Assembly: GCA_021160885.1 (NCBI GenBank)
Contig: JAGHBR010000519.1
Span: 1-9,168, forward strand
DNA from: Caldisericaceae bacterium
GTDB lineage: Bacteria > Calditrichota > Calditrichia > Calditrichales > Calditrichaceae
Length of the DNA stretch: 9,168 bases
Direction of reading: 5' to 3'
Numbering within the stretch: position 1 is the stretch's first letter; the number at the start of each line of letters is the position of its first letter. This document shows, piece after piece, positions 1 to 7,304 of the stretch. Below the pieces are notes generated by a model. The model was given only the letters and a program-made list of their open reading frames with translations, was not told the origin of the DNA and made no database searches. The translations under genes were made by a program, and so were the position numbers.

Positions 1-126
1 AATCTTACTTAAACTTGGTGGAATCGCTTAAAAACTTTGGCTGACGATTAATAGCTACCACTTCAATTAGATTTGTGGAATTACCTTTCGAGCATTATGT
101 GTAAAGTTTTTTCATGTTGTAAGGAT

Positions 127-158
127 TGCGTTCCCACGCTGGATACGAGTGGGGCGCA
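127..158. repeat. Imperfect inverted repeat / hairpin, possibly a decayed dispersed palindrome
   Basis: TGCG (127-130) plus CCCAC (133-137) pair with GTGGG (149-153) plus CGCA (155-158), with a TT/G internal bulge and an 11-base loop. The left half, GCGTTCCCACGCTGGA, resembles the arm of the dispersed CGTTCCCACGC-type palindromes found in many bacterial genomes, but the right arm has diverged. Seen directly: the partial pairing. Inferred: that it is a remnant of a dispersed repeat. It has no T-tract, so it is not a good terminator. Confidence 0.4.
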
Positions 159-218
159 AGGACACGGACAAATCGATGCTAAAATCAAAAATCTTTAAGA
201 CCTTCAACCTATTAAACC

Positions 219-241
219 TTTTTAAAGAATTCCTTTAAAAA
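219..241. repeat. Perfect 9-bp inverted repeat upstream of the nhaA promoter
   Basis: TTTTTAAAG (219-227) and CTTTAAAAA (233-241) are exact reverse complements separated by AATTC. The centre lies about 71 bases upstream of the predicted start of transcription and 36 bases upstream of the -35 box. That position would suit an activator site or an UP-element-like AT tract. There is no following T-run on the + strand, so it does not look like an intrinsic terminator. A regulatory role is inferred only. Confidence 0.45.
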
Positions 242-265
242 TAAAAAATTTTAAATTCGATTTTT

Positions 266-294
266 TTGAAAATAAAGCGGGAACTTGGTATAAT
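266..294 (+). promoter_or_regulatory. Sigma-70-type promoter of nhaA with extended -10
   Basis: TTGAAA at 266-271 matches the -35 consensus at five of six bases. TATAAT at 289-294 is a perfect -10, and the spacer is exactly 17 bp. TGG directly before the -10 (286-288) gives the TGn extended -10 element. The DNA upstream (about 212-265) is very AT-rich, as an UP element would be. Transcription should begin near 300-302, leaving a leader of roughly 87 bases before the nhaA ATG. Confidence 0.8.
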
Positions 295-387
295 AATTTT
301 TTCTTAGTTCACAATTTACTGAGCCAATGTATGTAAGCAAGGGCATTGTAAAATTTAATGGGTAAAAATATTGATTGAGGTTGAAAA

Positions 388-1617
388 ATGAGGCAGTTTA
401 TTGAAGACTTTTTAGAAAAAGAGGCATCCAGTGGCGTCCTGTTGATTATCGTAACGGTGATTGCTTTAATTTTAAGCAATACGTTTCTGGCCTCCTGGTA
501 CCAGGCATTTTTACACATTCCTGTGGTCATCAAAATTGGGGCTTTGAGCATGGACAAATCATTGTACCATTGGGTAAACGATGGATTGATGGTCATTTTC
601 TTTTTACTCATTGGATTAGAAGTCAAGCGTGAAATTTTGGAAGGGCATCTTTCTTCGGTCAGTCAAGCAGCTTTGCCAGTGATTGCAGCTATCGGAGGCA
701 TGGCGGTTCCGGCGGCCTTTTACATTTTTTTTAACAAGGGGAATCCACTGGCCATGAATGGCTGGGCTATTCCCACAGCGACAGACATTGCTTTTGCCCT
801 GGGTATTTTGTCTTTGTTGGGTAAGCGGGCGCCGGTTTCTTTAAAGGTTTTTTTAATGGCTTTAGCCATTATTGATGATTTAGGTGCGATTGTAATTATT
901 GCGGTGTTTTACACAGCCAACCTGTCGGGTACGGCTTTGCTTGTCGCAGGTGTTTCAATATTGGTGCTCATTGCGTTTAATTATTTCGGCGTGTATCGTA
1001 AGGCCGCTTATTTTTTGGTGGGCGTGGTTTTGTGGGTTAGTGTGCTCAAATCGGGGGTGCACGCGACCTTAGCTGGCGTAGTTTTAGCCTTTACGATCCC
1101 ACTCAATGCCAGAGACGAAAACAACGAGCCCATTTCACCTTTAAAAGAAATAGAGCACAACCTGCATGTTTGGGTGGCCTTTTTAATTTTACCTTTGTTT
1201 GCTTTTGTTAACGCAGGAGTAAATGTTAGACAAATTTTCTTAGATCAACTGGTGGGACCGGTTCCTATGGGCATCTTTTTAGGCTTGTTTTTAGGTAAGC
1301 AATTAGGTGTTTTTGGATTTAGCTGGCTGGCTATTAAGTTAAAACTGGCCAAACCTCTAAAAGACGCCAATTGGCTGCAGTTTTACGGAGTTTCTGTGTT
1401 GACGGGTATCGGTTTTACCATGAGTTTATTCATTCTATCCTTAGCCTTTGAAGACCCTTTGCAATTCCAGTTTACTGATAAATTAGCCATTTTGTTAGGT
1501 TCCTTTACTTCTGGCGTGGTGGGTTATCTGGTATTAAAGCTGGCCAAATCGTCAAAACATACTGATTCCCTGTTTGTTACCTTGTTAGTTACGCCACCCG
1601 CAGCTTTGGTTTTTTAA
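388..1617 (+). CDS. nhaA: Na+/H+ antiporter NhaA
   Basis: NhaA is an inner-membrane antiporter that exports Na+ (or Li+) in exchange for protons, giving salt and alkaline-pH tolerance. The 409-residue product is slightly longer than the 388 of E. coli NhaA. It aligns so well that key residues share E. coli numbering: the Asp133 unwound-helix motif (ATDIAFALG), the ion-binding pair Asp163-Asp164 (IIDDLGAI), Asp65, Glu78, Glu82 and His225 (KSGVHATLAG). Glu256 and Lys304 match E. coli Glu252 and Lys300 after a 4-residue insertion. About a dozen hydrophobic segments fill the protein. The ATG at 388 follows GAGG at 377-380 with a 7-base gap. It is a single-gene unit with its own promoter and terminator. 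The last ~20 residues (390-409) lie beyond the usual NhaA end and look unrelated. Codons look more AT-ending than in lepA. The family call is very secure. Confidence 0.97.
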   Translation: MRQFIEDFLEKEASSGVLLIIVTVIALILSNTFLASWYQAFLHIPVVIKIGALSMDKSLYHWVNDGLMVIFFLLIGLEVKREILEGHLSSVSQAALPVIAAIGGMAVPAAFYIFFNKGNPLAMNGWAIPTATDIAFALGILSLLGKRAPVSLKVFLMALAIIDDLGAIVIIAVFYTANLSGTALLVAGVSILVLIAFNYFGVYRKAAYFLVGVVLWVSVLKSGVHATLAGVVLAFTIPLNARDENNEPISPLKEIEHNLHVWVAFLILPLFAFVNAGVNVRQIFLDQLVGPVPMGIFLGLFLGKQLGVFGFSWLAIKLKLAKPLKDANWLQFYGVSVLTGIGFTMSLFILSLAFEDPLQFQFTDKLAILLGSFTSGVVGYLVLKLAKSSKHTDSLFVTLLVTPPAALVF

Positions 1618-1683
1618 TAAATGACGACTTAGCCATAGTTGCTTTTATCTTTTAATATCAGTAATTTAAAGATTTAAGAAAAT

Positions 1684-1714
1684 AACCGGCCCTTAAGGCA
1701 GCCGGTTTTCTTTT
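1684..1714 (+). terminator. Rho-independent terminator after nhaA
   Basis: AACCGGC (1684-1690) pairs perfectly with GCCGGTT (1701-1707). The loop contains CCTTAAGG, which can add pairing of its own. A T-rich run follows directly (1706-1714, TTTTCTTTT). It starts 66 bases past the nhaA stop and separates nhaA from the lepA operon. An A-rich run lies on the upstream side, so weaker activity on the other strand is conceivable. Confidence 0.85.
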
Positions 1715-1717
1715 GGG

Positions 1718-1751
1718 CGCGGTTAAAACACAACACGGGAAACAAACCGCG
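1718..1751. repeat. 7-bp inverted repeat in the lepA upstream region
   Basis: CGCGGTT (1718-1724) and AACCGCG (1745-1751) are exact reverse complements 20 bases apart, placed between the nhaA terminator and the lepA start. The right arm abuts TATAAA (1752-1757), a possible -10 box, but no good -35 lies at the right distance (CACAAC sits at 1729-1734). It may be an operator or a leader hairpin. Seen: the repeat. Inferred: any role. Confidence 0.35.
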
Positions 1752-1789
1752 TATAAACTCATTAAACATTACAAAAAAATCGGAATAAA

Positions 1790-3595
1790 ATGGATCAAAA
1801 ATACATTCGTAACTTTTGCATCATCGCTCACATTGATCACGGTAAGTCCACCCTGGCGGATCGTATGCTGGAATTGACGCACACGATCTCTCAGCGCGAG
1901 CTAAAAAACCAGGTGCTGGACGACATGGATCTGGAACGGGAACGGGGCATTACCATAAAGTCCCATCCCATTCGTATGTATTACCGTGCAAAAGACGGGC
2001 ATGAATACATTTTAAATTTAATCGACACCCCCGGACATGTGGATTTTACCTACGAAGTTTCGCGCAGTCTGGCTGCGGCCGAAGGCGCCTTGCTTTTGGT
2101 GGACGCCGCCCAGGGCGTAGAGGCTCAGACCATCAGTAATTTGTATCTGGCCATTGAAAACAATTTAACCATCATTCCGGTCATTAATAAAGTCGATTTG
2201 CCCAGCGCGCAGGTGGATGTGGTTAAGCATCAATTAATTGAACTGATTGGCTGTTCTGAAGACGAGATTTTATTAACCAGCGCTAAAACGGGGTTGGGTG
2301 TTGAAGAAGTTTTAGAAGCGGTCATCGACACTATTCCGCCGCCAAAGGGGCAACCCGACGCCTCCCTTCAGGCTTTGATATTTGATTCGGTATTCGATAA
2401 TTACCGCGGGGCGATCAGTTACATCCGCATTTTTAACGGCTCATTACGCAAAGGTGATCCCATTCGCTTTTTTAATACCGGGCGGGAATACCAGGCCGAT
2501 GAAATTGGCATTTTGAAATTGCGACGCGAACCGGTAGATGTGCTGAATGCAGGCGAAGTAGGCTATTTAATCTCCGGCGCCAAAAACGTAAAAGATATTC
2601 GTGTGGGCGACACGGTAACCCACGCAAAAAAACCGGCCGACGCACCCTTACCCGGTTACAAAGACATCAAGCCAATGGTCTTTTCCGGAATTTACCCGGT
2701 AGATTCCGACGATTACGAAGACCTGCGCGATGCCCTGGACAAGCTGTCTTTAAATGACTCTGCCTTGATTTACGAGCCCGAAACGTCCAAGGCGCTGGGC
2801 TTTGGTTTTCGCTGCGGCTTTTTAGGCTTGCTGCACATGGAAATCGTACAGGAACGCCTGGAGCGTGAATACGATTTAACGATCATCAACACCGTGCCCA
2901 ATGTGGTTTACCGGGTACATTTGAAAAACGGAGAAGTTGTCGAAATTCATACGCCAACCGACCTGCCCAATCCGGCGGAAATCGACCATATCGAAGAACC
3001 GTACATTTCGGCGCAAATCATTACGCCTTCGGAGTACATCGGCAACATCATGAAACTGTCGCAGGAAAAAAGAGCTGTTTTTAAATCGACTTCGTATCTC
3101 GATCCTACACGCGCCGATTTAACTTTTCTGTTTCCGCTTTCCGAAGTAATTTTTGATTTCTACGATCGGTTGAAGTCGGTTTCCCGCGGTTACGCCTCTT
3201 TTGATTATGAGCTGGAAGGCTACCGCCCCGGCAACCTGGTTAAATTAGACATCCTGATCAACGGCGAACCGGTGGATGCGCTCTCAACCATTGTGCATCA
3301 GGACAAAGCCTACGAAATGGGCCAGCGGCTTTGTCGCCATCTCAAACAATTAATTCCGCGCCAGTTGTTCGAAGTGGCCATTCAGGCAGCCATTGGCAGT
3401 AAAGTAATTGCCCGGCAAACGGTTAAACCGCTGCGCAAAAACGTTACAGCCAAGTGCTACGGCGGCGACATTACCCGTAAGCGCAAATTGCTTGAGAAAC
3501 AAAAAGAAGGCAAAAAACGTATGAAACAAGTTGGTCGGGTTGAAATTCCGCAGGAAGCATTCCTGGCTGTTTTATCGATGAATAAAGAAGATTAA
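1790..3595 (+). CDS. lepA: Elongation factor 4 (LepA), ribosome back-translocating GTPase
   Basis: LepA/EF4 is a translational GTPase that binds the ribosome and is linked to back-translocation and to 30S assembly. At 601 residues it matches the family length (about 600). All G motifs are visible: G1 AHIDHGKST (13-21), G2 around RERGITIKS (50-58), G3 DTPGH (79-83, with His83 as the catalytic His), G4 NKVD (133-136) and G5 SAK (164-166). The EF-G-like domains follow, and the LepA-specific C-terminal domain ends with the conserved KKRMKQVGRVEIPQEAF segment. The ATG at 1790 gives the canonical short N-terminus before the G domain. Only a weak GGA (1782-1784) precedes it. It is the first gene of the five-gene run, and lepB follows after 17 bases as in many bacteria. 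No damage is seen. Confidence 0.98.
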   Translation: MDQKYIRNFCIIAHIDHGKSTLADRMLELTHTISQRELKNQVLDDMDLERERGITIKSHPIRMYYRAKDGHEYILNLIDTPGHVDFTYEVSRSLAAAEGALLLVDAAQGVEAQTISNLYLAIENNLTIIPVINKVDLPSAQVDVVKHQLIELIGCSEDEILLTSAKTGLGVEEVLEAVIDTIPPPKGQPDASLQALIFDSVFDNYRGAISYIRIFNGSLRKGDPIRFFNTGREYQADEIGILKLRREPVDVLNAGEVGYLISGAKNVKDIRVGDTVTHAKKPADAPLPGYKDIKPMVFSGIYPVDSDDYEDLRDALDKLSLNDSALIYEPETSKALGFGFRCGFLGLLHMEIVQERLEREYDLTIINTVPNVVYRVHLKNGEVVEIHTPTDLPNPAEIDHIEEPYISAQIITPSEYIGNIMKLSQEKRAVFKSTSYLDPTRADLTFLFPLSEVIFDFYDRLKSVSRGYASFDYELEGYRPGNLVKLDILINGEPVDALSTIVHQDKAYEMGQRLCRHLKQLIPRQLFEVAIQAAIGSKVIARQTVKPLRKNVTAKCYGGDITRKRKLLEKQKEGKKRMKQVGRVEIPQEAFLAVLSMNKED

Positions 3596-3601
3596 GTTTT
3601 C

Positions 3602-3608
3602 AAGGAGG
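3602..3608 (+). promoter_or_regulatory. Shine-Dalgarno site fixing the TTG start of lepB
   Basis: AAGGAGG is a near-perfect anti-16S match lying 4 bases before the TTG at 3613. No ATG or GTG is available in frame nearby, so this site decides that lepB begins at a TTG codon. Confidence 0.8.
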
Positions 3609-3612
3609 CATC

Positions 3613-4329
3613 TTGTCTAAACCTGCTGTTAAAAGAAAAAGCCGTTTTAAAAGCTTTACCGAAGGCCTGTTTTCTGCTTTAATCGCTGCGCTGATTATTC
3701 GCCAGTTTCTGGTGCAGGCCTACACCATTCCTACTTCTTCTATGGAAAACACTCTGTTAATCGGCGATTTTTTGCTGGTTAACAAATTTAATTACGGAAT
3801 GCGAACCCCTGATTGGATTGGCATTCCCTACACCAAAATTGGCGTGGATTTACCCTGGTTTCGTTTTCCGGCGCTGCGTGACCCAAAACCGTACGATGTG
3901 GTCATTTTCCGTTATCCTAAAGATCATTCCATGGATTACATCAAACGCTGTATTGCGGTGGGCGGTCAAACAGTGGAAATCATTGACAAGGTCGTTTACG
4001 TAGATGGCAAAAAATTTCCCTTTCCACCTCAGGGCAAATTTACCGATCCACGCATCTTTCGCCGTGATGAAGGCCATTTCTTCTTTCCAACCTTTCGCAA
4101 TTTGGGCAGTCGTGACAATTACGGCCCCATCACGGTTCCTAAGAATAAATATTGGGTCATGGGCGACAATCGTGACAACAGTTCCGACAGCCGTGTCTGG
4201 GGTTTTGTCGATCATTCAGAAATTGTGGGGCAGGCGTTGATTATCTATTTTTCATGGAATTCGCATGTTCCTATTACCCAGTTTTTCAAAAAGATTCGTT
4301 TTGGTCGTATTGGCCGCGTAATTCGATGA
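3613..4329 (+). CDS. lepB: Signal peptidase I
   Basis: Signal peptidase I is a membrane-anchored Ser/Lys protease (family S26) that removes signal peptides from exported proteins on the outer face of the inner membrane. The 238-residue product has a basic N-terminus, one membrane segment (about 17-36), the box B motif IPTSSMENTL with nucleophile Ser43, the general-base Lys111 in DYIKRCIAVGG, and box E, GDNRDNSSDSR (184-194). The stretch of about 60 residues between the lysine and box E is the usual variable region. The TTG start is supported by a strong Shine-Dalgarno site, and the protein begins sensibly with a charged MSKPAVKRKSR. Its stop overlaps the hemW start by ATGA. It probably processes the two secreted proteins encoded downstream. 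There is a single anchor, unlike the two of E. coli LepB. Confidence 0.96.
   Translation: MSKPAVKRKSRFKSFTEGLFSALIAALIIRQFLVQAYTIPTSSMENTLLIGDFLLVNKFNYGMRTPDWIGIPYTKIGVDLPWFRFPALRDPKPYDVVIFRYPKDHSMDYIKRCIAVGGQTVEIIDKVVYVDGKKFPFPPQGKFTDPRIFRRDEGHFFFPTFRNLGSRDNYGPITVPKNKYWVMGDNRDNSSDSRVWGFVDHSEIVGQALIIYFSWNSHVPITQFFKKIRFGRIGRVIR
4326..4329 (+). other. ATGA stop/start overlap coupling lepB and hemW
   Basis: The lepB TGA (4327-4329) and the hemW ATG (4326-4328) share four bases. No Shine-Dalgarno site is visible just upstream, which fits translational coupling: ribosomes ending lepB would restart on hemW. This supports ATG 4326 over the longer open frame beginning at 4254. Confidence 0.75.
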
Positions 4330-5486
4330 ATGCTGAAAAAGCCAACATCTCCTTTAAGCCGGGCATCTATTTACACATCCCGTTTTGTGAACACAAATGT
4401 GGTTACTGTGACTTTTATTCCATCACAAACCGGCAACAACAGCCGGAATTCGTCCGGGCCCTGCTAATCGAAACGGAAAAGACGCTTCAGGTCTTTTCAA
4501 TTGACCAGACTTTTGACACCATTTATTTTGGCGGCGGTACGCCTTCCTTGCTGGAAATAGAGCAACTTGAAACCATTTTAGAATTTTTAAGGCAACACTT
4601 CAATCTTGCCCAAGATTGTGAAATCACTCTGGAAATGAATCCCGGCGCTACCGAACGTGAAAAGTTGCCGCTCTTTAAAGAACTGGGCATCAATCGACTG
4701 AGCATAGGCATTCAGAGCTTCAACGACCAGGAACTACGCTTTTTGGAACGAATTCACTCAACCCGCCAGGCAATTGAGGCTTTTGAAGCGGCCCGTAAAG
4801 CCGGTTTTGATAATATTGGGCTGGATTTAATTTATGCTCTGCCCAATCAAACATTAACAACGTGGAAACATTCACTGCAAAAGGCGGTAGCTTTAAATCC
4901 CGAACATATCTCCGCTTACAATTTGAGCTATGAACCCAATACGCCATTTTTCAGGCGCTTGCAAAAAAGACAAATCATGCCCGCTGCAGAAGAGAATGAG
5001 TTGGAATTCTTTAATTTTACGCATCAGTTTTTGACAGAAAATGGCTACCTGCACTACGAAGTTTCTAACTTTACACGGGACGAAGCCTTCGTATCCCGGC
5101 ACAATTACAAATACTGGCTGCATGTGCCGTATTTAGGTTTTGGGCCTTCGGCCCATTCTTACTGGAACGGGCAGCGTTGGGGCAACAAGCCTTCTTTAAG
5201 CCATTATTTACAGCAATTAAACAATGGTCAGCTCCCGCAAGATTTTAGCGAAACACTGGACGAGCAAACCAAAGAATTTGAACACATCTTTTTACGCCTG
5301 CGAACCTATGAAGGACTCGATCTTGCTGCTTTTGAGAACACTTTTGGGCGATCTTTTTTGCAATCCTATCGTAAAATAGTCAATGAATTAATCGACTCCG
5401 GTCTGGCCCAATTAACCGGTAAGCGATTCTGTTTAACTCAACAAGGAATGGCGCTTTGTGATGAAATTTTACAACGTTTTGTCTAA
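4326..5486 (+). CDS. hemW: Heme chaperone HemW (radical SAM, HemN-like)
   Basis: HemW binds heme and a 4Fe-4S cluster and is thought to deliver heme to membrane respiratory enzymes. It is often mislabelled as oxygen-independent coproporphyrinogen III oxidase. The 386-residue product (E. coli HemW has 378) has the radical SAM motif CEHKCGYC (Cys21, Cys25, Cys28) after YLHIPF, then GGGTPS (about 69-74), the SIGIQSF segment, and HNYKYW (259-264). The last is the HNxxYW heme-binding signature of HemW that is absent from true HemN. The C-terminal region (TYEGLDL and beyond) is the typical HemN_C-like part. The frame is open back to 4254, but those 24 extra residues are translated from lepB sequence and do not look like HemW; ATG 4326 matches the family start. 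Its 3' end overlaps the next gene by 26-29 bases. Confidence 0.95.
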   Translation: MNAEKANISFKPGIYLHIPFCEHKCGYCDFYSITNRQQQPEFVRALLIETEKTLQVFSIDQTFDTIYFGGGTPSLLEIEQLETILEFLRQHFNLAQDCEITLEMNPGATEREKLPLFKELGINRLSIGIQSFNDQELRFLERIHSTRQAIEAFEAARKAGFDNIGLDLIYALPNQTLTTWKHSLQKAVALNPEHISAYNLSYEPNTPFFRRLQKRQIMPAAEENELEFFNFTHQFLTENGYLHYEVSNFTRDEAFVSRHNYKYWLHVPYLGFGPSAHSYWNGQRWGNKPSLSHYLQQLNNGQLPQDFSETLDEQTKEFEHIFLRLRTYEGLDLAAFENTFGRSFLQSYRKIVNELIDSGLAQLTGKRFCLTQQGMALCDEILQRFV

Positions 5487-7296
5487 ATTCAAATTTTTGC
5501 TTTTGCTGCTTTTGCTTTTGGGGCTGATTAATCAGGCGCCAGCTCAAACCGACAGCCGGTTGAAAATGGCCATGCTGTTCAAAAACAGCGGCAATTACGA
5601 AGAAGCTCTTGAACTATATCTGCAGATTTACCGTTCAGGCAAGGGCAATCGCCTGGTGATTAACGACATCCAATTTTGCTACGAAAAGTTAAAACGCTAC
5701 GCGGATTTAATCGATTTTCTAAACAAGTTGATTGAAAAATATCCCAACAATCCGGAATATCAGGTGAAATTAGGAAAGGCTTATTACCTGAATGAACAAA
5801 GAGACAAAGCCTTTGCCTTGTGGGAGCAATTACTGCAAAAATATGGTCAAAATGCCTATCTTTACCGTTTGCTGGGCAATGTTTTAATTGAATTGCGTCT
5901 GTACGACAAAGCCATTGAAGTGTACCAGGCAGGGATTAAAAAAACGAAAAGTCAGTACAGCCTCTACCGTGACATAGCCTTGCTGTACCGCGCTCAGCTT
6001 GAATATGGCAAGGCGGCCATCAGTTATTTAAAATACCTGCAACATTTTCCAAAACAATCATCTTTTGTCAACGGGCAAATCATCGCCATGTCTGCGGACA
6101 GTAGCGCGGTTAGGCAAATGATCAAAGCCATCGAAGAGTTTCAGAAAAAGCATGAGGCCAGTCCGGCTGTGCAGCAGATTTTAGCCGATTTGTATTTGCG
6201 TAATGGCGATTTTCAAAACGCATTTCGTATTTATTTCAAATTACATCAAAAAGCGCCTAAAACAAATTACCTGTTACAATTTGTTTACAAAGCCCGCCAG
6301 AACCAGACCTATGAATTTGCTATCAAAGGATTGCAGTTGCTTTTTGACCAGGCAAAACAGAGCGTTTTAAAACAGCAATACGCTTACCAGATTGCCCGCA
6401 ACTATTTTTTATGGGTAAAATGGCTGGCCAAAAACAAACAAAGCAAAAAAGCGCAAAAGGCCATTCGCATGGCATTGCAGCAAATTGACCAGCTACTGCA
6501 GAGCAAGACGAAATCTTCTTACCAGTGGCAAGCCCTTGAATTACGGGGCGACATTTATTTTGAATATTTTGAAGATATTGATCAGGCCATTGACCATTAC
6601 AGCCAATGTCTGAAAGCTCCGTTAAACCGCCAGCAGATGGATCAAATTTACTTAAAATTAGCTAAATGCTATTTAACCAAAGGTGATTTAGTCAGTAGCA
6701 GAAAATTTCTAAAAAAAATAAAATCAAAAAGTTTACAAAATTTAGTGGCCTATCTTAAGGCAGAGTTATTGTTTTACGAGGGGAAATTAACTCCTGCAAA
6801 AAAGGCTTTTTCGCAGCTCTCGTCCAGTTTGGCAGCCGGCGATTCTCTGAAAAACAACATCTTGCAACGTCTGTTGCTGCTAAATTACGCGGCAGTCGAT
6901 TCAGCCGGACTGACGCAGATGGGACAGGCTGAATTCCTGGTAGCTCAAAAAAAACTCTCTCAGGCCGCCGATATTTTAAAAGAACTAAGTTTTAAATACA
7001 GTCCGCTGAACGGCACCAGCGCCGAACGGGCCGTGCAGCTTTTTGCCAGCCTTAACAAAGCGGAAGAGGTAGAGGCGATTGTTGCTCATGTGTTAAAACA
7101 AAATCCCGATTACGTCAACATCGACCACTTGCTGTTCATGTTAGCGGCTACACAGGAGAAGCAACATCAATGGCAAAAGGCGTTTGACACGTATCGTTTG
7201 GTAATTTCCAATTATCCCAATAGTTTTTGGGTGGAAGTCAGCCGCGAACGGGCAAGATTGTTAAAGGAAAAGTTAAATAAAGAGCAGATGCCATAA
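5461..7296 (+). CDS. Secreted tetratricopeptide-repeat protein, function unknown
   Basis: The protein has about 611 residues. Its N-terminus is a clear Sec signal peptide: MKFYNVLSKFKF, a run of eight leucines, then GLINQAPAQ, with cleavage likely after APA or APAQ. The rest is helical with TPR-type repeats. Good examples are LFKNSGNYEEALELYLQIY (about 40-58), QVKLGKAYYLNEQRDKAFALW, YRLLGNVLIELRLYDKAIEVY and YRDIALLYRAQLEYGKAAISY (about 101-190). More occur near 237-262, 359-385, 396-420 and 565-585. No catalytic motif is seen, so it is probably a periplasmic or outer-membrane-associated scaffold. The start may be ATG 5461 or the adjacent GTG 5458; AAGGA (5443-5447) lies 13 or 10 bases upstream. 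Both starts lie inside the end of hemW. The next gene follows after 8 bases. The partner and exact role cannot be read from the sequence. Confidence 0.85.
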   Translation: MKFYNVLSKFKFLLLLLLLLGLINQAPAQTDSRLKMAMLFKNSGNYEEALELYLQIYRSGKGNRLVINDIQFCYEKLKRYADLIDFLNKLIEKYPNNPEYQVKLGKAYYLNEQRDKAFALWEQLLQKYGQNAYLYRLLGNVLIELRLYDKAIEVYQAGIKKTKSQYSLYRDIALLYRAQLEYGKAAISYLKYLQHFPKQSSFVNGQIIAMSADSSAVRQMIKAIEEFQKKHEASPAVQQILADLYLRNGDFQNAFRIYFKLHQKAPKTNYLLQFVYKARQNQTYEFAIKGLQLLFDQAKQSVLKQQYAYQIARNYFLWVKWLAKNKQSKKAQKAIRMALQQIDQLLQSKTKSSYQWQALELRGDIYFEYFEDIDQAIDHYSQCLKAPLNRQQMDQIYLKLAKCYLTKGDLVSSRKFLKKIKSKSLQNLVAYLKAELLFYEGKLTPAKKAFSQLSSSLAAGDSLKNNILQRLLLLNYAAVDSAGLTQMGQAEFLVAQKKLSQAADILKELSFKYSPLNGTSAERAVQLFASLNKAEEVEAIVAHVLKQNPDYVNIDHLLFMLAATQEKQHQWQKAFDTYRLVISNYPNSFWVEVSRERARLLKEKLNKEQMP

Positions 7297-7304
7297 AGCG
7301 TAAA

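Larger units (their letters stand above)
1..387. other. Gene-free leader region upstream of nhaA
   Basis: No convincing coding region is visible here on either strand. The reading frame starting at base 3 stays open only to a TGA at 42-44, so at most a 13-residue tail of a gene lying to the left could be present; this is not supported. Bases 60-200 are mixed in composition and hold one imperfect hairpin. Bases 205-300 are strongly AT-rich and hold an inverted repeat and the nhaA promoter. The transcribed leader from about 301 to 387 contains a 12-codon open frame (327-365) without a good ribosome binding site. No known riboswitch could be recognised in it. Confidence 0.7.

Noticed and set aside
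12..289. AACTTGGT occurring at 12-19 and 282-289
   Set aside because: An 8-base direct repeat 270 bases apart is expected by chance often enough; no element is bounded by it.
309..626. 105-codon open frame on the minus strand over the nhaA start
   Set aside because: It lies antisense to a secure nhaA gene and its promoter leader, shows no family features and looks like a shadow frame.
3850..4215. 121-codon minus-strand frame inside lepB
   Set aside because: It is antisense to well-conserved lepB sequence including box E; a shadow frame.
4254..4325. Longer hemW frame starting at 4254
   Set aside because: The extra 24 residues overlap lepB by 76 bases and do not resemble a HemW N-terminus; the ATGA overlap at 4326 is the natural start.
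5500..5520. CTTTTG-type short repeats in the Leu-rich signal peptide of the TPR protein
   Set aside because: Two or three imperfect units encoding leucines; explained by signal-peptide composition rather than a phase-variable tract.
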